From Ephemeroptericola cinctiostellae (GTDB lineage Bacteria > Pseudomonadota > Gammaproteobacteria > Burkholderiales > Burkholderiaceae): a DNA stretch of 64,000 bases. The position numbers were made by a program, and so were the translations under genes. The stretch is taken from positions 248,001 through 312,000 of the forward strand of contig NZ_CP031124.1 of NCBI RefSeq assembly GCF_003339525.1, given 5' to 3'. Positions 29,552 to 39,326 of this stretch are shown here, one piece after another; positions within the stretch are counted from its first letter, which is position 1, and each line of letters opens with the position of its first letter. The notes beneath the pieces are model-generated. The model was not told the DNA's origin, did not search any database, and saw nothing but the letters and a program-made list of their open reading frames with translations.

Positions 29552-31054
29552 TTAAACCTGCCCATTCTCATGCGCCCAACCCTGCACAGCATCAACAAAC
29601 ACCTGTGCGCGATGCGCGTAGTTTTTAAACATGTCCAAACTGGCACAAGCCGGTGACAGCAAAACAGCATCCCCTTCAACCGCCTGCTTCGCCGCAGCAA
29701 CCGTAGCCGTTTCCAATGTGTCGTACAGCTCAATCGCTGCACCCGTATCGACCAAAGCGGCTTGCATCGCCACAGCGTCTTTACCAATCAGACACAGCGA
29801 TTTAACATTGTTTTTCACCGCATCAAACAATGGTGCAAAATTTTGCCCCTTGCCATCACCACCTGCAATCAACACAATCGGTCGCCCCAAACCTTCAAGC
29901 GCAGCCAACGTCGCACCGACATTGGTGCCTTTACTGTCATCAAAAAAATCCACGCCATTGATTTTGGCAACCCACTGCACACGGTGCGGCTCCCCTTCAT
30001 AGCTGCGCAGACCATGCAACAACTTCGCCAACGGCAAATCAATGGCACGACACAATGCCAAAGCAGCCAATGCATTCATCGCATTGTGACGACCGCGGAT
30101 GCGCAAAGCATCGGCGGGCATCAAGCGTTGCAACTGAATCTCGGCGGTTTGCTCGACCTTGCCACGCTTCTTGCGGGTCGCATCTACCTCAACCGCCGTG
30201 GACACAGCCAGCCAATCCATCGCACCATCCAGCCACAAACCATATTGCCCATCGGCATTTGGCATGCCAATGCCAAAACTCACAGCAGGCACACCAGTTG
30301 CGGCCATCGCCATGGTCAGCGCATCATCGCGGTTCAATACCCGCACCGAAGTCTCACCAAAAACATTCGCTTTCGCTTGCACATACTCGGCTTCATCCGC
30401 ATGCCAATCCAAATGATCCTGACTGATGTTCAGCACCGTTGCCGCATCAGGATTGAAGTCCTGAGCCCATTGCAACTGAAAACTCGACAACTCCAGAACC
30501 CATACCTGCGGCAGCGCATTGGCCGCTTGCGCATCGCACAAAGCATCCATCATCGACGGACTGATGTTGCCCGCAGCCACCGCCGACACACCCGCCGCTT
30601 CACACAAATGACGCGTCAACGATGTCACCGTTGTTTTGCCATTCGTTCCCGTGATCGCGAGCACGTGGGGCGCATACCCTTGCGTCCCTTTTAAATCCGC
30701 CAATGCACGCGTAAACACTGACAACTCACCTATAACGGGAATACCACGCTCCGCCGCTTCTTGCAAAATATGGCTCAAAGGTTCTGCATGTGGACTCAAA
30801 CCTGGGCTGACCGCAATTTCATGCACACCATCGAGGTACTCATTCTTAAATTCACCACACAACACGCTCACATCGGGGTAACGTGCATGCACTGTCGCCA
30901 GCTGTGCAGGCGCTTGACGCGAATCATAGACGCGAACAGGCGCACCACATGAGGCTGCGTGACGCACCATCGCCAAACCCGACTCACCCAAACCGACGAC
31001 CAACTGCATTTTTGTCATTGAGACACTTTCAATTTCAAATTCATTCAAAGACAT
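29552..31054 (-). CDS. murD: UDP-N-acetylmuramoylalanine--D-glutamate ligase MurD
   Basis: MurD adds D-glutamate to UDP-MurNAc-L-alanine. The 500-aa reading contains the UDP-binding start VVGLGESGLAMVRH, ATP motif GTNGKTTVTSLTRH, and C-terminal domain with DDSKGTNVGATLAAL and IAGGDGKGQNF. The true start is unsure: the ATG at 31052-31054 has no good ribosome-binding site, and ATGs 12 and 15 codons later (31018, 31009) would put the N-terminus closer to homologues. It lies 38 bases after mraY. Confidence 0.96.
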   Translation of the reverse strand: MSLNEFEIESVSMTKMQLVVGLGESGLAMVRHAASCGAPVRVYDSRQAPAQLATVHARYPDVSVLCGEFKNEYLDGVHEIAVSPGLSPHAEPLSHILQEAAERGIPVIGELSVFTRALADLKGTQGYAPHVLAITGTNGKTTVTSLTRHLCEAAGVSAVAAGNISPSMMDALCDAQAANALPQVWVLELSSFQLQWAQDFNPDAATVLNISQDHLDWHADEAEYVQAKANVFGETSVRVLNRDDALTMAMAATGVPAVSFGIGMPNADGQYGLWLDGAMDWLAVSTAVEVDATRKKRGKVEQTAEIQLQRLMPADALRIRGRHNAMNALAALALCRAIDLPLAKLLHGLRSYEGEPHRVQWVAKINGVDFFDDSKGTNVGATLAALEGLGRPIVLIAGGDGKGQNFAPLFDAVKNNVKSLCLIGKDAVAMQAALVDTGAAIELYDTLETATVAAAKQAVEGDAVLLSPACASLDMFKNYAHRAQVFVDAVQGWAHENGQV

Positions 31055-31092
31055 AACGTGTTACATGTTTGTGATTGACTTGTATTTTTGAA

Positions 31093-32262
31093 TCAGCGCA
31101 GCTTAATGCTCGCCAAACCAATCAACACCAACATCATGGTGATGATCCAAAAGCGCACCACCACCTGTGTTTCACGCCAACCTTTTTGTTCAAAGTGATG
31201 GTGCAACGGTGCCATCAATAAAATGCGACGACCTTGGCCATAACGCTTTTTGGTGTATTTGAAATAGCTCACCTGCAACATCACCGACAAAGCCTCCACC
31301 ACAAACACCCCACCCATGATGAACAACAAAATTTCTTGGCGCACAATGATCGCAATCGTACCCAATGCACCGCCCAAAGCCAAAGCACCGACATCGCCCA
31401 TGAAGACTTGCGCAGGATATGCGTTGAACCACAAGAAAGCCAAGCCCGCACCCGCCATCGCCGCACAGAACACAAATACCTCACCTGCACCAGGGATGTT
31501 CGGTAACAACAAATAATTGGCATAATTGGCATTGCCTGAAATATAGGCAAACAAACCCAAAGCCGAACCCACCATCACGGTGGGCATGATCGCCAAGCCA
31601 TCCAAACCATCGGTTAAATTGACCGCATTACTTGTTCCAACGATCACCAAATACGACAAAATCACAAAGCCAAACACACCCAATGGGTAGCTGATGGTTT
31701 TGAAAAAAGGAACGATCAAATCGGCTTTGTTCGGTAAAGGCATGGTCATGCCGCTTTTGAGCCACTCCCAAAACAAACCAAACGTGTGCAATTCCGATGA
31801 AGCCGAGACCGAAAACACTAAACCCACCGCAGCCACGCCACCAATGATGGTTTGCCACATGAATTTTTCACGCGAGGGCATGCCATTCGGATCGCGATTC
31901 ACTACTTTTCGGTAATCATCTGCCCAACCAATCCAACCAAACCCCATCGTCACCAGCATCACGATCCAAATGAAACGATTCGACAAATCACCCCACAGCA
32001 ACACTGAAATACCGATCGCAATCAACATCAACACACCGCCCATGGTGGGCGTGCCTTGTTTGACCAAATGTGTTTGCGGGCCATCGGTGCGCACCGCTTG
32101 ACCAAACTTCATTTCAGCCAGCTTGCGTATGACCTTGGGGCCCGCCACCAAACCAATGATCAATGCGGTGGCGCAAGCCAGCACCGCACGCAAGGTCAAG
32201 TAATTAAACACATTAAAGAAACGAACATCCTGTGCGAGCCATTTGGCGATTTCGAGTAACAT
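31093..32262 (-). CDS. mraY: Phospho-N-acetylmuramoyl-pentapeptide-transferase MraY
   Basis: MraY makes lipid I by moving phospho-MurNAc-pentapeptide to undecaprenyl phosphate. The 389-aa protein has about ten membrane helices and the catalytic motifs [17 protein letters not shown] and [11 protein letters not shown]; the conserved APLHHHFE segment closes the active site. Longer than E. coli MraY (360 aa) because of an insertion in the third cytoplasmic or periplasmic loop around [17 protein letters not shown], common in betaproteobacteria. It lies 18 bases after murF. Confidence 0.98.
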   Translation of the reverse strand: MLLEIAKWLAQDVRFFNVFNYLTLRAVLACATALIIGLVAGPKVIRKLAEMKFGQAVRTDGPQTHLVKQGTPTMGGVLMLIAIGISVLLWGDLSNRFIWIVMLVTMGFGWIGWADDYRKVVNRDPNGMPSREKFMWQTIIGGVAAVGLVFSVSASSELHTFGLFWEWLKSGMTMPLPNKADLIVPFFKTISYPLGVFGFVILSYLVIVGTSNAVNLTDGLDGLAIMPTVMVGSALGLFAYISGNANYANYLLLPNIPGAGEVFVFCAAMAGAGLAFLWFNAYPAQVFMGDVGALALGGALGTIAIIVRQEILLFIMGGVFVVEALSVMLQVSYFKYTKKRYGQGRRILLMAPLHHHFEQKGWRETQVVVRFWIITMMLVLIGLASIKLR

Positions 32263-32280
32263 TTTGTCTGCCTGTTCTTA

Positions 32281-33696
32281 TTATGACTGGGTTGAATTGA
32301 GGGACTCACTGGCAGACAACAAAGCCGCCACCACCCGTTCCATCCCCATGAAACGAGAGCCTTTAATTAAAATGGTGTGCGCGGCGCCTGTTTGCATGTG
32401 CCCCACCACTGCGGCGGCGATGGCCTCCACATCGTCCATGTGCTGTGCACCCATACCAAAACTGGCAACGGCAAAACGCATCAACTCACCCGCAGCAACA
32501 AAGACATCAATGCCACGTGTTTTTGCATAGGCACCTATTTCCTCGTGAAACGCTTGGCCTTGATCACCCACTTCACCCATGTCACCCAACACCAATATCT
32601 TGCGCCCCGCACTGCCCGCGAGCACATCAATCGCGGCACGCACTGAATCAGGATTGGCATTGTAAGTGTCGTCAATCAACGTCACACCATCGCCCAAGCG
32701 GTGGGTTTGCAAGCGCCCTTTGGCAGGCAAAAATGCAGATAAACCTTGCGCAATCACATCCAGCGGCACATTCATGGCCGATGCGGCGGCACACGCGGCA
32801 AGCGCATTGTGCACATTGTGCACACCGGGGATATTTAATTGGGTCGTGCATTGACCTTGCGGCGTCACCAATTGAACGGTTGATGCATGCAAACCCAGCT
32901 CATAGCGTGCAGTGAATGCAGCGCCCGCATGCTCATTTAAACTGAAATCATATACAGTCAATTCCCGCTCAACGGCACGGGCACGCCACACGCCTGCATG
33001 GGCATCATCGGCTGGAAACACAGCAACACCCGCTTTGGGTAAGGCATTCAACACATCGGCATGCTCTTCAGCAACCGCTTGTACGGTCTGCATGAACTCT
33101 TGGTGTTCGCGCTGCGCATTGTTAATGAGGGCAACGGTGGGTGCCGCCAAAGGCGCGAGCTCTGCCGTTTCACCTGGGTGGTTCATGCCCAACTCGATCA
33201 CCGCCGCACGATGCTCTGCGGTCAAATTGAGCAGCGTCATCGGCAAACCGATGTCATTGTTAAAATTCCCGCGTGTCGCCAAATAATCACCACCGTGCGC
33301 CGCATGCAAAATCGAGGCAATCATTTCTTTAACCGTGGTTTTGCCATTGCTGCCCGTGACCACAACCAGCGGCAAATTAAACCGCATGCGCCAGCCATGT
33401 GCCAATTGCTGCAAAGCCGTGCGCGTGTCACTCACCAACACATAGGGCAACTCAAATCCATCAGGTACGTGCGTTGCGATCACCGCTGACACCTGTCCGA
33501 GCTCTAATTCTGACAAAAAATCATGCGCGTCAAAACGCTCACCTTTAATGGCCACAAACACATCACCCTCTTGGACGGTACGCGTGTCTGTGCATACGCG
33601 GTTGAATGTCACCGCGCGCTGTTCTGTTTTGACTTGTGCCCCATTGACCCATTGTGCAACTTGAGCCAAAGAACCCATGACCACTTCACTCATCAT
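32281..33696 (-). CDS. murF: UDP-N-acetylmuramoyl-tripeptide--D-alanyl-D-alanine ligase MurF
   Basis: MurF adds the D-Ala-D-Ala dipeptide to complete UDP-MurNAc-pentapeptide. Using the ATG at 33694-33696, which overlaps the murE stop as ATGA, the protein is 471 aa; a GTG eight codons upstream is less likely and the next codon is also ATG. Motifs: VFVAIKGERFDAHDF in the N-terminal domain, GSNGKTTVKEMIASIL for ATP, and DDTYNANPDSVRAA in the C-terminal domain. GAGGGC precedes the start. Confidence 0.96.
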   Translation of the reverse strand: MMSEVVMGSLAQVAQWVNGAQVKTEQRAVTFNRVCTDTRTVQEGDVFVAIKGERFDAHDFLSELELGQVSAVIATHVPDGFELPYVLVSDTRTALQQLAHGWRMRFNLPLVVVTGSNGKTTVKEMIASILHAAHGGDYLATRGNFNNDIGLPMTLLNLTAEHRAAVIELGMNHPGETAELAPLAAPTVALINNAQREHQEFMQTVQAVAEEHADVLNALPKAGVAVFPADDAHAGVWRARAVERELTVYDFSLNEHAGAAFTARYELGLHASTVQLVTPQGQCTTQLNIPGVHNVHNALAACAAASAMNVPLDVIAQGLSAFLPAKGRLQTHRLGDGVTLIDDTYNANPDSVRAAIDVLAGSAGRKILVLGDMGEVGDQGQAFHEEIGAYAKTRGIDVFVAAGELMRFAVASFGMGAQHMDDVEAIAAAVVGHMQTGAAHTILIKGSRFMGMERVVAALLSASESLNSTQS

Positions 33697-35216
33697 GCCC
33701 TCTTCTTTTCTAACAACCACTTTTGAATGGCTTGATTAACTTGTTCTAAATCTGAATATGGGTGTTTCACACCCATGATATCTTGATAGGCCTCGTGCCC
33801 CTTACCTGCAACCAGCACCACATCGGTCACGTCAGCTTGTGCAATGGTGGCATCAATCGCCGCACGACGATCCACTTCGACGAGCACGTGTGCCGTACCA
33901 TGCGCGGCCCCTTGGGCAATGTGCGCCACGATGGCGTTGGGCTCTTCTGTACGAGGGTTATCGCTGGTGACCACAACGACATCGGCCATGCGCGCGGCAA
34001 TTTCACCCATTTGAGGGCGTTTACCTGCATCACGGTCGCCACCACAGCCAAACACACACACCAAACGCCCACCACGTGCCGCCGCAATCGGACGCAAAGC
34101 TTGTAACGTTTTTTCCAGTGCATCGGGGGTGTGTGCAAAATCCACCACCGCCAACGGCGCGGCATCACCACCGAAACGCTGCATGCGACCCGGCGCGGCC
34201 TGAATGGATGAGCACAAAGGCACAATGTCATTGAGTCCAAAACCAAGGGCTTTCAATACACCCAAAACGCCCAATAAATTCATCACATTGAACTCCCCCA
34301 CCACACTGCTGACGACCGAATGCGTGGCGTCGCCATCACGCAAGGTAAACAGGGTGCGGGCGCCCGACTGGTCAATTGCCGTGGCTTGAAGATACGCATC
34401 CACACCTGTGGGGGCATTTTTTAAGCCATAAGCAATCACGCGAATGTCATTCGCTTTGGCCACCGCAGCCATCCGCACGCCCGCGTCATCATCGGTGTTG
34501 ATGACGGCAGTGTGTAAGCCTTGCCATGTGAATAAGCGGGCTTTGGCAGCTTCATACTCAGTCATGCTGCCGTGGTAATCCAAATGATCGCGTGATAAAT
34601 TGGTGAACAAAGCCACATCAAAAGCCACGCCGTTGACGCGCCCTTGCTCCAACGCATGCGACGACACTTCCATGGCGACGGCTTGTGCGCCTTTCGCTTG
34701 AAGCTCAGCCAATAAACGATGTACTTCAATCGCTTGCGGTGTGGTAAACCCTGTTTCTTTCATGGCATCGACAAATCCCACGCCCAGCGTACCCATCATG
34801 GCGCACCGCTGACTCAAAGCGGTCAACAATTGAGCCACCCACTGTGCACATGAGGTTTTGCCATTCGTGCCCGTCAAAGCAATCATCTTCATTGCAGTGG
34901 ATGGCTCGCCATAAAATGCATGAGCAATAGGACCCGCACAAACATTCAACTCGGGCACGCCCAAATTAGCTGAGGGCATGACGGGGACCGTTTGGCCGTC
35001 TTCTTGCCATAAAACAGCCTTTGCCCCACGCTCAATCGCCTGCGTCACGTAACGGCGGCCATCGTTGTGGGCATCAAAAGCATAAGCCACGAAAGCATCA
35101 TTTGTGCCCGCATGACGAGAGTCACTGGACAAGCCGGTCACGTGACAGGCTTGCAGCCAAGCCACCGCTTGCTGACAGCGTTTATTTTGCTCAGGGGTTA
35201 ATTGGTTGGCTCTCAT
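33693..35216 (-). CDS. murE: UDP-N-acetylmuramoyl-L-alanyl-D-glutamate--2,6-diaminopimelate ligase MurE
   Basis: MurE adds the third residue of the stem peptide. The 507-aa protein has GTNGKTSCAQWVAQLL for ATP, TNLSRDHLDYHGSM with the carbamylated-lysine region following, and DNPRTEEPN, the DNPR signature for meso-diaminopimelate specificity, so the wall is the ordinary Gram-negative A1gamma type (inference from family knowledge). Its start overlaps the ftsI stop by one base (TAATG) and its stop overlaps murF by four. Confidence 0.98.
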   Translation of the reverse strand: MRANQLTPEQNKRCQQAVAWLQACHVTGLSSDSRHAGTNDAFVAYAFDAHNDGRRYVTQAIERGAKAVLWQEDGQTVPVMPSANLGVPELNVCAGPIAHAFYGEPSTAMKMIALTGTNGKTSCAQWVAQLLTALSQRCAMMGTLGVGFVDAMKETGFTTPQAIEVHRLLAELQAKGAQAVAMEVSSHALEQGRVNGVAFDVALFTNLSRDHLDYHGSMTEYEAAKARLFTWQGLHTAVINTDDDAGVRMAAVAKANDIRVIAYGLKNAPTGVDAYLQATAIDQSGARTLFTLRDGDATHSVVSSVVGEFNVMNLLGVLGVLKALGFGLNDIVPLCSSIQAAPGRMQRFGGDAAPLAVVDFAHTPDALEKTLQALRPIAAARGGRLVCVFGCGGDRDAGKRPQMGEIAARMADVVVVTSDNPRTEEPNAIVAHIAQGAAHGTAHVLVEVDRRAAIDATIAQADVTDVVLVAGKGHEAYQDIMGVKHPYSDLEQVNQAIQKWLLEKKRA

Positions 35217-37000
35217 TACATGGACTCTCCGACACCATCGGTGACAACTGCAGTTTTATAAGGCGCATCGGGTGCGACCGACAATGTGCGCAAGGTCTCA
35301 CTGACAATTTGACTGAATACGGGAGCCGCAATCAAACCACCAAAGTGTTCTGCTTCTGGCGGCTCATCAACAATCACCGTCACGATGATGCGCGGCTTAG
35401 AAGCAGGCGCTAAACCTGCAAATGACGCAACGTATTTGTTCTTGTTATAACCATTGCCTTCAACCTTATAGGCCGTGCCTGTTTTACCCGCCACGCGGTA
35501 ACCAATCACTTGGGCTTTCGGTGCGGTGCCGCCAGGCTCTGTCGCCATTTCCATCATCTTGCGCATGGCGGCCATGGTTTTGGGCGAAAAAATCTTGGTG
35601 CCTGAAACCACATCTGAATTGCCAGCTTTAATGAATGTCAAAGGAATCAACTCGCCATCGCGCGCGAAAATGGTGTACGCATGGGTCAATTGCAACAGCG
35701 ACATGGCGATGCCATGTCCATAAGACATGGTCGCCTGTTCAATCGGCTGCCAGTTTTTGTATGGGCGCAAAATACCCGCCGCCACCGATGGGAAGCCCAC
35801 TTTGTAGCTTTGACCAAAACCCAAGCTGTTGAACATGGTCCACATGTCGACCGGTTTCAATTTCAACGCAATTTTACTCGTGCCCACATTCGATGATTTT
35901 TGAATCACCTGCTCAACCGTCAAAGCACCATTTGGATGTGAATCACTGATGTTGGCATCGCCAATTTGCAAATGCCCCCCTTGTGCATCAATGATGGTTG
36001 TCGGTGTGACCAAACCCTCTTCCAAAGCCAAGGACACTGAAAATGGCTTCAAGGTCGAACCCGGTTCAAACACATCGGTCAAGGCACGGTTACGCAGCTG
36101 ATCACCCGTCATGCCCGACCGTTTATTGGGATCGAATGAAGGGTAATTGGCCATGGCCAACACTTCACCCGTCTGCGTATCAACCACCATGGCCGAGGCG
36201 CTTTTGGCACGCTTAACATCCACCACTTCACGCAAGGCATTGAACACAATGTATTGCACGCGGGCATCCAAGGACAACACCACGTCTTGACCGGGTACTG
36301 CCGCCTCCACCACGCCCTCATCCTCAATCACATTGCCAATGCGATCACGGATCACACGGCGTGAACCCGGCTTGCCTTCAATGGTTTTGTTATACGCCCA
36401 CTCGATCGCATCCTGACCATCGCCTTCAATGTTGGTGAAACCCGTTAAATGCGCAAAAACATCGCCCTGCGGGTAATCGCGTTTAACCTCTTTTTGAGAA
36501 TACACGCCAGGGATGTTCATTTCTTTGATTTTATCTGCCACATCCTGATCAACTTGACGACGCAGGTACACGAAGCGCTTATCGTCTTTGGCCAATTTTT
36601 TACGAATGTCCGCCACACTGATGCCCAACAGCTTTGCCAAATTCGCCTCTTGCGTAGCCGTCATTTTGACTTCTTCAGGAATGATCCAAATGGCACGAGC
36701 AGGCACATTCGAGGCCAACACAAGCATGTTGCGATCATAAATTTTGCCGCGCGGTGCAGCAATCTCCAGCAAACGCGAGTAACGGGCGGCTCCTTTGGCC
36801 TGTAAAAAATCGTTGCTGATCAGCTGCAACCACACCGCCCACAAGGCCAATACAGCCATCGCCAGCATGATCAATGCCAGCAAAAAGCTCGAACGCCACT
36901 GTTCCAACTTGGCCACAGGTACGGCCTTCTCTGGCGGCGACTTTTGCACCCCCGGCAAACCACTGTGACGGGGGGGGGTGTAGTGTGTGCGTGAGGTCAT
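35216..37000 (-). CDS. ftsI: Septal peptidoglycan transpeptidase FtsI (PBP3)
   Basis: FtsI crosslinks septal peptidoglycan. The 594-aa protein has one membrane helix at about residues 37-60, a pedestal domain, and a class B transpeptidase domain with the catalytic serine in STLK (315-318), SSN (369-371) and KTGT (506-509). Codons 8-10 lie in a run of nine C on the coding strand (36970-36978), a possible slippage site in an essential gene. The start overlaps the ftsL stop by four bases. Compare E. coli PBP3, 588 aa. Confidence 0.98.
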   Translation of the reverse strand: MTSRTHYTPPRHSGLPGVQKSPPEKAVPVAKLEQWRSSFLLALIMLAMAVLALWAVWLQLISNDFLQAKGAARYSRLLEIAAPRGKIYDRNMLVLASNVPARAIWIIPEEVKMTATQEANLAKLLGISVADIRKKLAKDDKRFVYLRRQVDQDVADKIKEMNIPGVYSQKEVKRDYPQGDVFAHLTGFTNIEGDGQDAIEWAYNKTIEGKPGSRRVIRDRIGNVIEDEGVVEAAVPGQDVVLSLDARVQYIVFNALREVVDVKRAKSASAMVVDTQTGEVLAMANYPSFDPNKRSGMTGDQLRNRALTDVFEPGSTLKPFSVSLALEEGLVTPTTIIDAQGGHLQIGDANISDSHPNGALTVEQVIQKSSNVGTSKIALKLKPVDMWTMFNSLGFGQSYKVGFPSVAAGILRPYKNWQPIEQATMSYGHGIAMSLLQLTHAYTIFARDGELIPLTFIKAGNSDVVSGTKIFSPKTMAAMRKMMEMATEPGGTAPKAQVIGYRVAGKTGTAYKVEGNGYNKNKYVASFAGLAPASKPRIIVTVIVDEPPEAEHFGGLIAAPVFSQIVSETLRTLSVAPDAPYKTAVVTDGVGESM

Positions 37001-37350
37001 GGTTTCACTGCCTTCACTGGCGCAGCCGATGTACTGGGTGCTGTCGCAACGGCAGCTGATGGGGCCTGTGGTGTGGAGCCGTCTGACATCAGGTAATGGG
37101 TCACACTGGGATTGACGCGCTGCATGTTTTGTTTCGCCACCTGCTCGGCAATGTGGTCATTTTTGGATGCCGCAACCTGCTGAACCTGCAAAGTGCTCCA
37201 CTCAACCTGCAATTGCTGCTCCTGTTGACGCACTTTCTCGAGTGAAATCACTGCACTGCGAGCTTGATAGCGCACGTTGACTACGGCCATTGCACATGCA
37301 ATCACCAAACCCAACAATAGAATCGTACTGCGCCAAGCCAACATAATCAT
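36997..37350 (-). CDS. ftsL: Cell division protein FtsL
   Basis: FtsL is a small bitopic protein that forms a coiled coil with FtsB and activates FtsWI. The 117-aa protein has a membrane helix at about residues 8-25 (TILLLGLVIACAMAVVNV), then a coiled-coil stretch (ISLEKVRQQEQQLQVEW) and an Ala/Pro/Ser-rich tail ending PVKAVKP. The sequence is diverged, as is usual for FtsL; identity rests on position between rsmH and ftsI as well as topology. Two ATGs (codons 1 and 3) are possible starts. Confidence 0.93.
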   Translation of the reverse strand: MIMLAWRSTILLLGLVIACAMAVVNVRYQARSAVISLEKVRQQEQQLQVEWSTLQVQQVAASKNDHIAEQVAKQNMQRVNPSVTHYLMSDGSTPQAPSAAVATAPSTSAAPVKAVKP

Positions 37351-37452
37351 GATTCGAGGGCTTTTGCGCCCTCGCCTATAAAAAAATCTTTAACCTAAAA
37401 ACAAAGCCCGCCTCATGCGGACAACCCAACAACTGCCAACAACCTGCTCTTT

Positions 37453-38391
37453 TTAAAGCTGAGTATTTTTTAACGCCACCCTCAGCACAGCAGAACGAGA
37501 GCGTGGATTGGCGTCAACCTCGGCGGCACTCGCCTTTGCTTTACCCAAGCCCCGCAAAAGCAACGGCGGCAACTGATCTTCACGCAACGGCAACCTTGAC
37601 AGTGATTGATCGTGTTTTGCATATTTCGCAATGAACTGTTTCACCCGACGGTCTTCCAGCGAATGGAAGCTGATCACCGATAAACGCCCTTGTGCGGCCA
37701 GAACAGCCAAAGCACTTTCAAGCACCGCGTCCAACTCACTCAACTCCGCATTCACAGCAATCCGTATGGCTTGAAACGTTCGTGTTGCTGGGTTTTGACC
37801 TTTTTCAAAACCTCGAATCTGGCTGGCCACCACTTTTGCCAAATCCAATGTGCGCTCAAAAGGTTGATTGACCCGTCGCGCCACAATCGCTCTGGCAATC
37901 GGCTTGGCATAACGCTCTTCGCCATACTCTTTGATCACCCGCGCCAGCTCTACCTCGTCAACGTTTGCAATCCATTGCGCTGCACTCACGCCACGGCTGT
38001 CATCCATGCGCATGTCCAACGGCCCATCAAAACGAAAACTAAAACCACGCTCCGCATCATCAATTTGCGGTGAGCTCACGCCCAAATCAAGCAAGACCCC
38101 ATTGACACTGTTTGCGATCAAATGCTGCTCAACCGCAATAAAACTGTCGTGCACCACATGCACACGGGCATCATTTGCGGCCAATTCTTGCGCCACCGCA
38201 ATCGCACGTGGATCTTTATCAAACACCCACAGTTGCCCTTGCTCGGACAAGCGACTCAAAATCAAACGACTGTGCCCGCCACGCCCAAAAGTACCATCCA
38301 CATACACGCCGTTCGGCTGAACGTCCAAGGCATCAACGGCCTCATTCAACATGACTGTTATGTGCTCCACACCCACTTGATTAACACTCAA
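37453..38391 (-). CDS. rsmH: 16S rRNA (cytosine1402-N4)-methyltransferase RsmH
   Basis: RsmH (MraW) methylates C1402 of 16S rRNA in the P site. The 312-aa protein has the SAM-binding start [19 protein letters not shown], the motif [20 protein letters not shown] and the C-terminal [14 protein letters not shown], all diagnostic. The start appears to be TTG at 38389-38391, overlapping the mraZ stop by four bases; GTG codons 5 and 7 positions later are alternatives. It lies between mraZ and ftsL as in most bacteria. Confidence 0.96.
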   Translation of the reverse strand: MSVNQVGVEHITVMLNEAVDALDVQPNGVYVDGTFGRGGHSRLILSRLSEQGQLWVFDKDPRAIAVAQELAANDARVHVVHDSFIAVEQHLIANSVNGVLLDLGVSSPQIDDAERGFSFRFDGPLDMRMDDSRGVSAAQWIANVDEVELARVIKEYGEERYAKPIARAIVARRVNQPFERTLDLAKVVASQIRGFEKGQNPATRTFQAIRIAVNAELSELDAVLESALAVLAAQGRLSVISFHSLEDRRVKQFIAKYAKHDQSLSRLPLREDQLPPLLLRGLGKAKASAAEVDANPRSRSAVLRVALKNTQL

Positions 38392-38816
38392 AACGAAAAT
38401 CCATTCAAAATCTCAGGCATGCCTGCTTCCAATGTTGCCTCCTCATTTGCATCATGTTGCGCTGCATCCCAAATTTCAAAATGCGTCCCCATGCCCAACA
38501 TCACCACATCTTTGGTCAACCCCGCCTTAGCTCGCAGCTCGGGGGCAAGCAAGATGCGCCCCGCACTGTCAATTTCAATATCGGTCGCATTGCCCATAAA
38601 AATACGCTGCCAAGGCCGTGCAGCCATTGGCCACGCCGCAATGTCACGCTCCATGTCAGCCCACACCGTGCGCGGCAGTAACAGCAAACAGCCGTGCGGG
38701 TGGCGGGTCAATGTCAATTGACCCCCACACTGCACAGCCAATGCATCGCGATACTTGGTCGGAATCAACATCCGTCCCTTCGCATCCAACGCCAATGCTG
38801 AAATACCTTTATACAT
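38388..38816 (-). CDS. mraZ: Transcriptional regulator MraZ
   Basis: MraZ is a ring-forming DNA-binding protein with two AbrB-like domains that represses its own operon (E. coli and Mycoplasma work). The ATG at 38814-38816, with AAGGACGTGCC upstream, gives 142 aa beginning [20 protein letters not shown]. The second domain has [19 protein letters not shown] with the paired DxxGR motif. An ATG eight codons upstream is possible but gives an atypical N-terminus. A four-copy MraZ-type repeat lies about 145 bases upstream at the promoter. Confidence 0.97.
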   Translation of the reverse strand: MYKGISALALDAKGRMLIPTKYRDALAVQCGGQLTLTRHPHGCLLLLPRTVWADMERDIAAWPMAARPWQRIFMGNATDIEIDSAGRILLAPELRAKAGLTKDVVMLGMGTHFEIWDAAQHDANEEATLEAGMPEILNGFSF

Positions 38817-38960
38817 GGCACGTCCTTGCAATTGCCCCACCGCTCATTCGTCTGAACCAACGGATTAAATCTTTTGACTTCACACCGGACGCATTGAATT
38901 TGATAGAATCAAATCACGATCAAAAAAACCAAAAAACCCATGCGAAGCCTTATTAAATAA

Positions 38961-39000
38961 CACTAAAACCCACTTTTTGACACTTTTTACCACTTTACGG
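38961..39000 (-). promoter_or_regulatory. MraZ box: four 10-bp direct repeats
   Basis: On the plus strand the four consecutive decamers begin CACTAAAACC, CACTTTTTGA, CACTTTTTAC and CACTTTACGG. On the coding strand these read as AAAGTGG, AAAGTGT and AAAGTGG plus a diverged TTAGTG copy at 10-bp spacing, which matches the published AAAGTG(T/G) type MraZ-binding repeats. The upstream copy overlaps the promoter -10, so binding should block or alter initiation. Confidence 0.85.
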
Positions 39001-39020
39001 CAGGCTTTTGCACAAGTCAA
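38992..39020 (-). promoter_or_regulatory. Promoter of the dcw cluster (Pmra)
   Basis: On the minus strand TTGACT (39015-39020) and TAAAGT (38992-38997) are separated by 17 bases. The -10 is inside the first MraZ repeat. Predicted start near 38985, giving a leader of about 170 bases before mraZ. Confidence 0.75.
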
Positions 39021-39326
39021 GCGAGAAAGCCAAATTTATCAATAAAGACAATGGCTTAGCGATTTATCAAATAAATTAATTTTGCAAATAAACCTTTACA
39101 ATCAAGCGGCTACAAAACTTTATGAAAGTGATGCGTCAAGAAATCAACACATCGGACTGATTTACATTTTTCACAACACACAAATGCCACCTCAACAGTC
39201 AATTTCTTGGGTGCAAGCCACCCTCCACCAAAAGCCCTCCTTAAGAAATAGACCCATCGTTCTGAAAACAGTCCGAACAGCAACAACACTTCAAAAACAA
39301 AACCCTTTTTACGCTAAAATGACACC

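Larger units (their letters stand above)
38817..39326. other. Divergent intergenic region between mraZ and yqgE
   Basis: The left half is the mraZ leader, the MraZ box and promoter. The right part (39021-39326) is AT-rich. It has an 82-codon open frame from 39082 that lacks a ribosome-binding site and family-like composition, and a TAAAAT six bases before the yqgE ATG. No RNA gene was recognised. Confidence 0.6.

Noticed and set aside
29762..30694. 310-codon plus-strand frame
   Set aside because: It is antisense to murD and rich in Arg/His/Gln, as expected for a reverse-strand shadow.
38961..39000. Four short direct repeats as a CRISPR-like or tandem mobile repeat
   Set aside because: Repeats are 10-bp, have no spacers and match the MraZ operator pattern at the right place.
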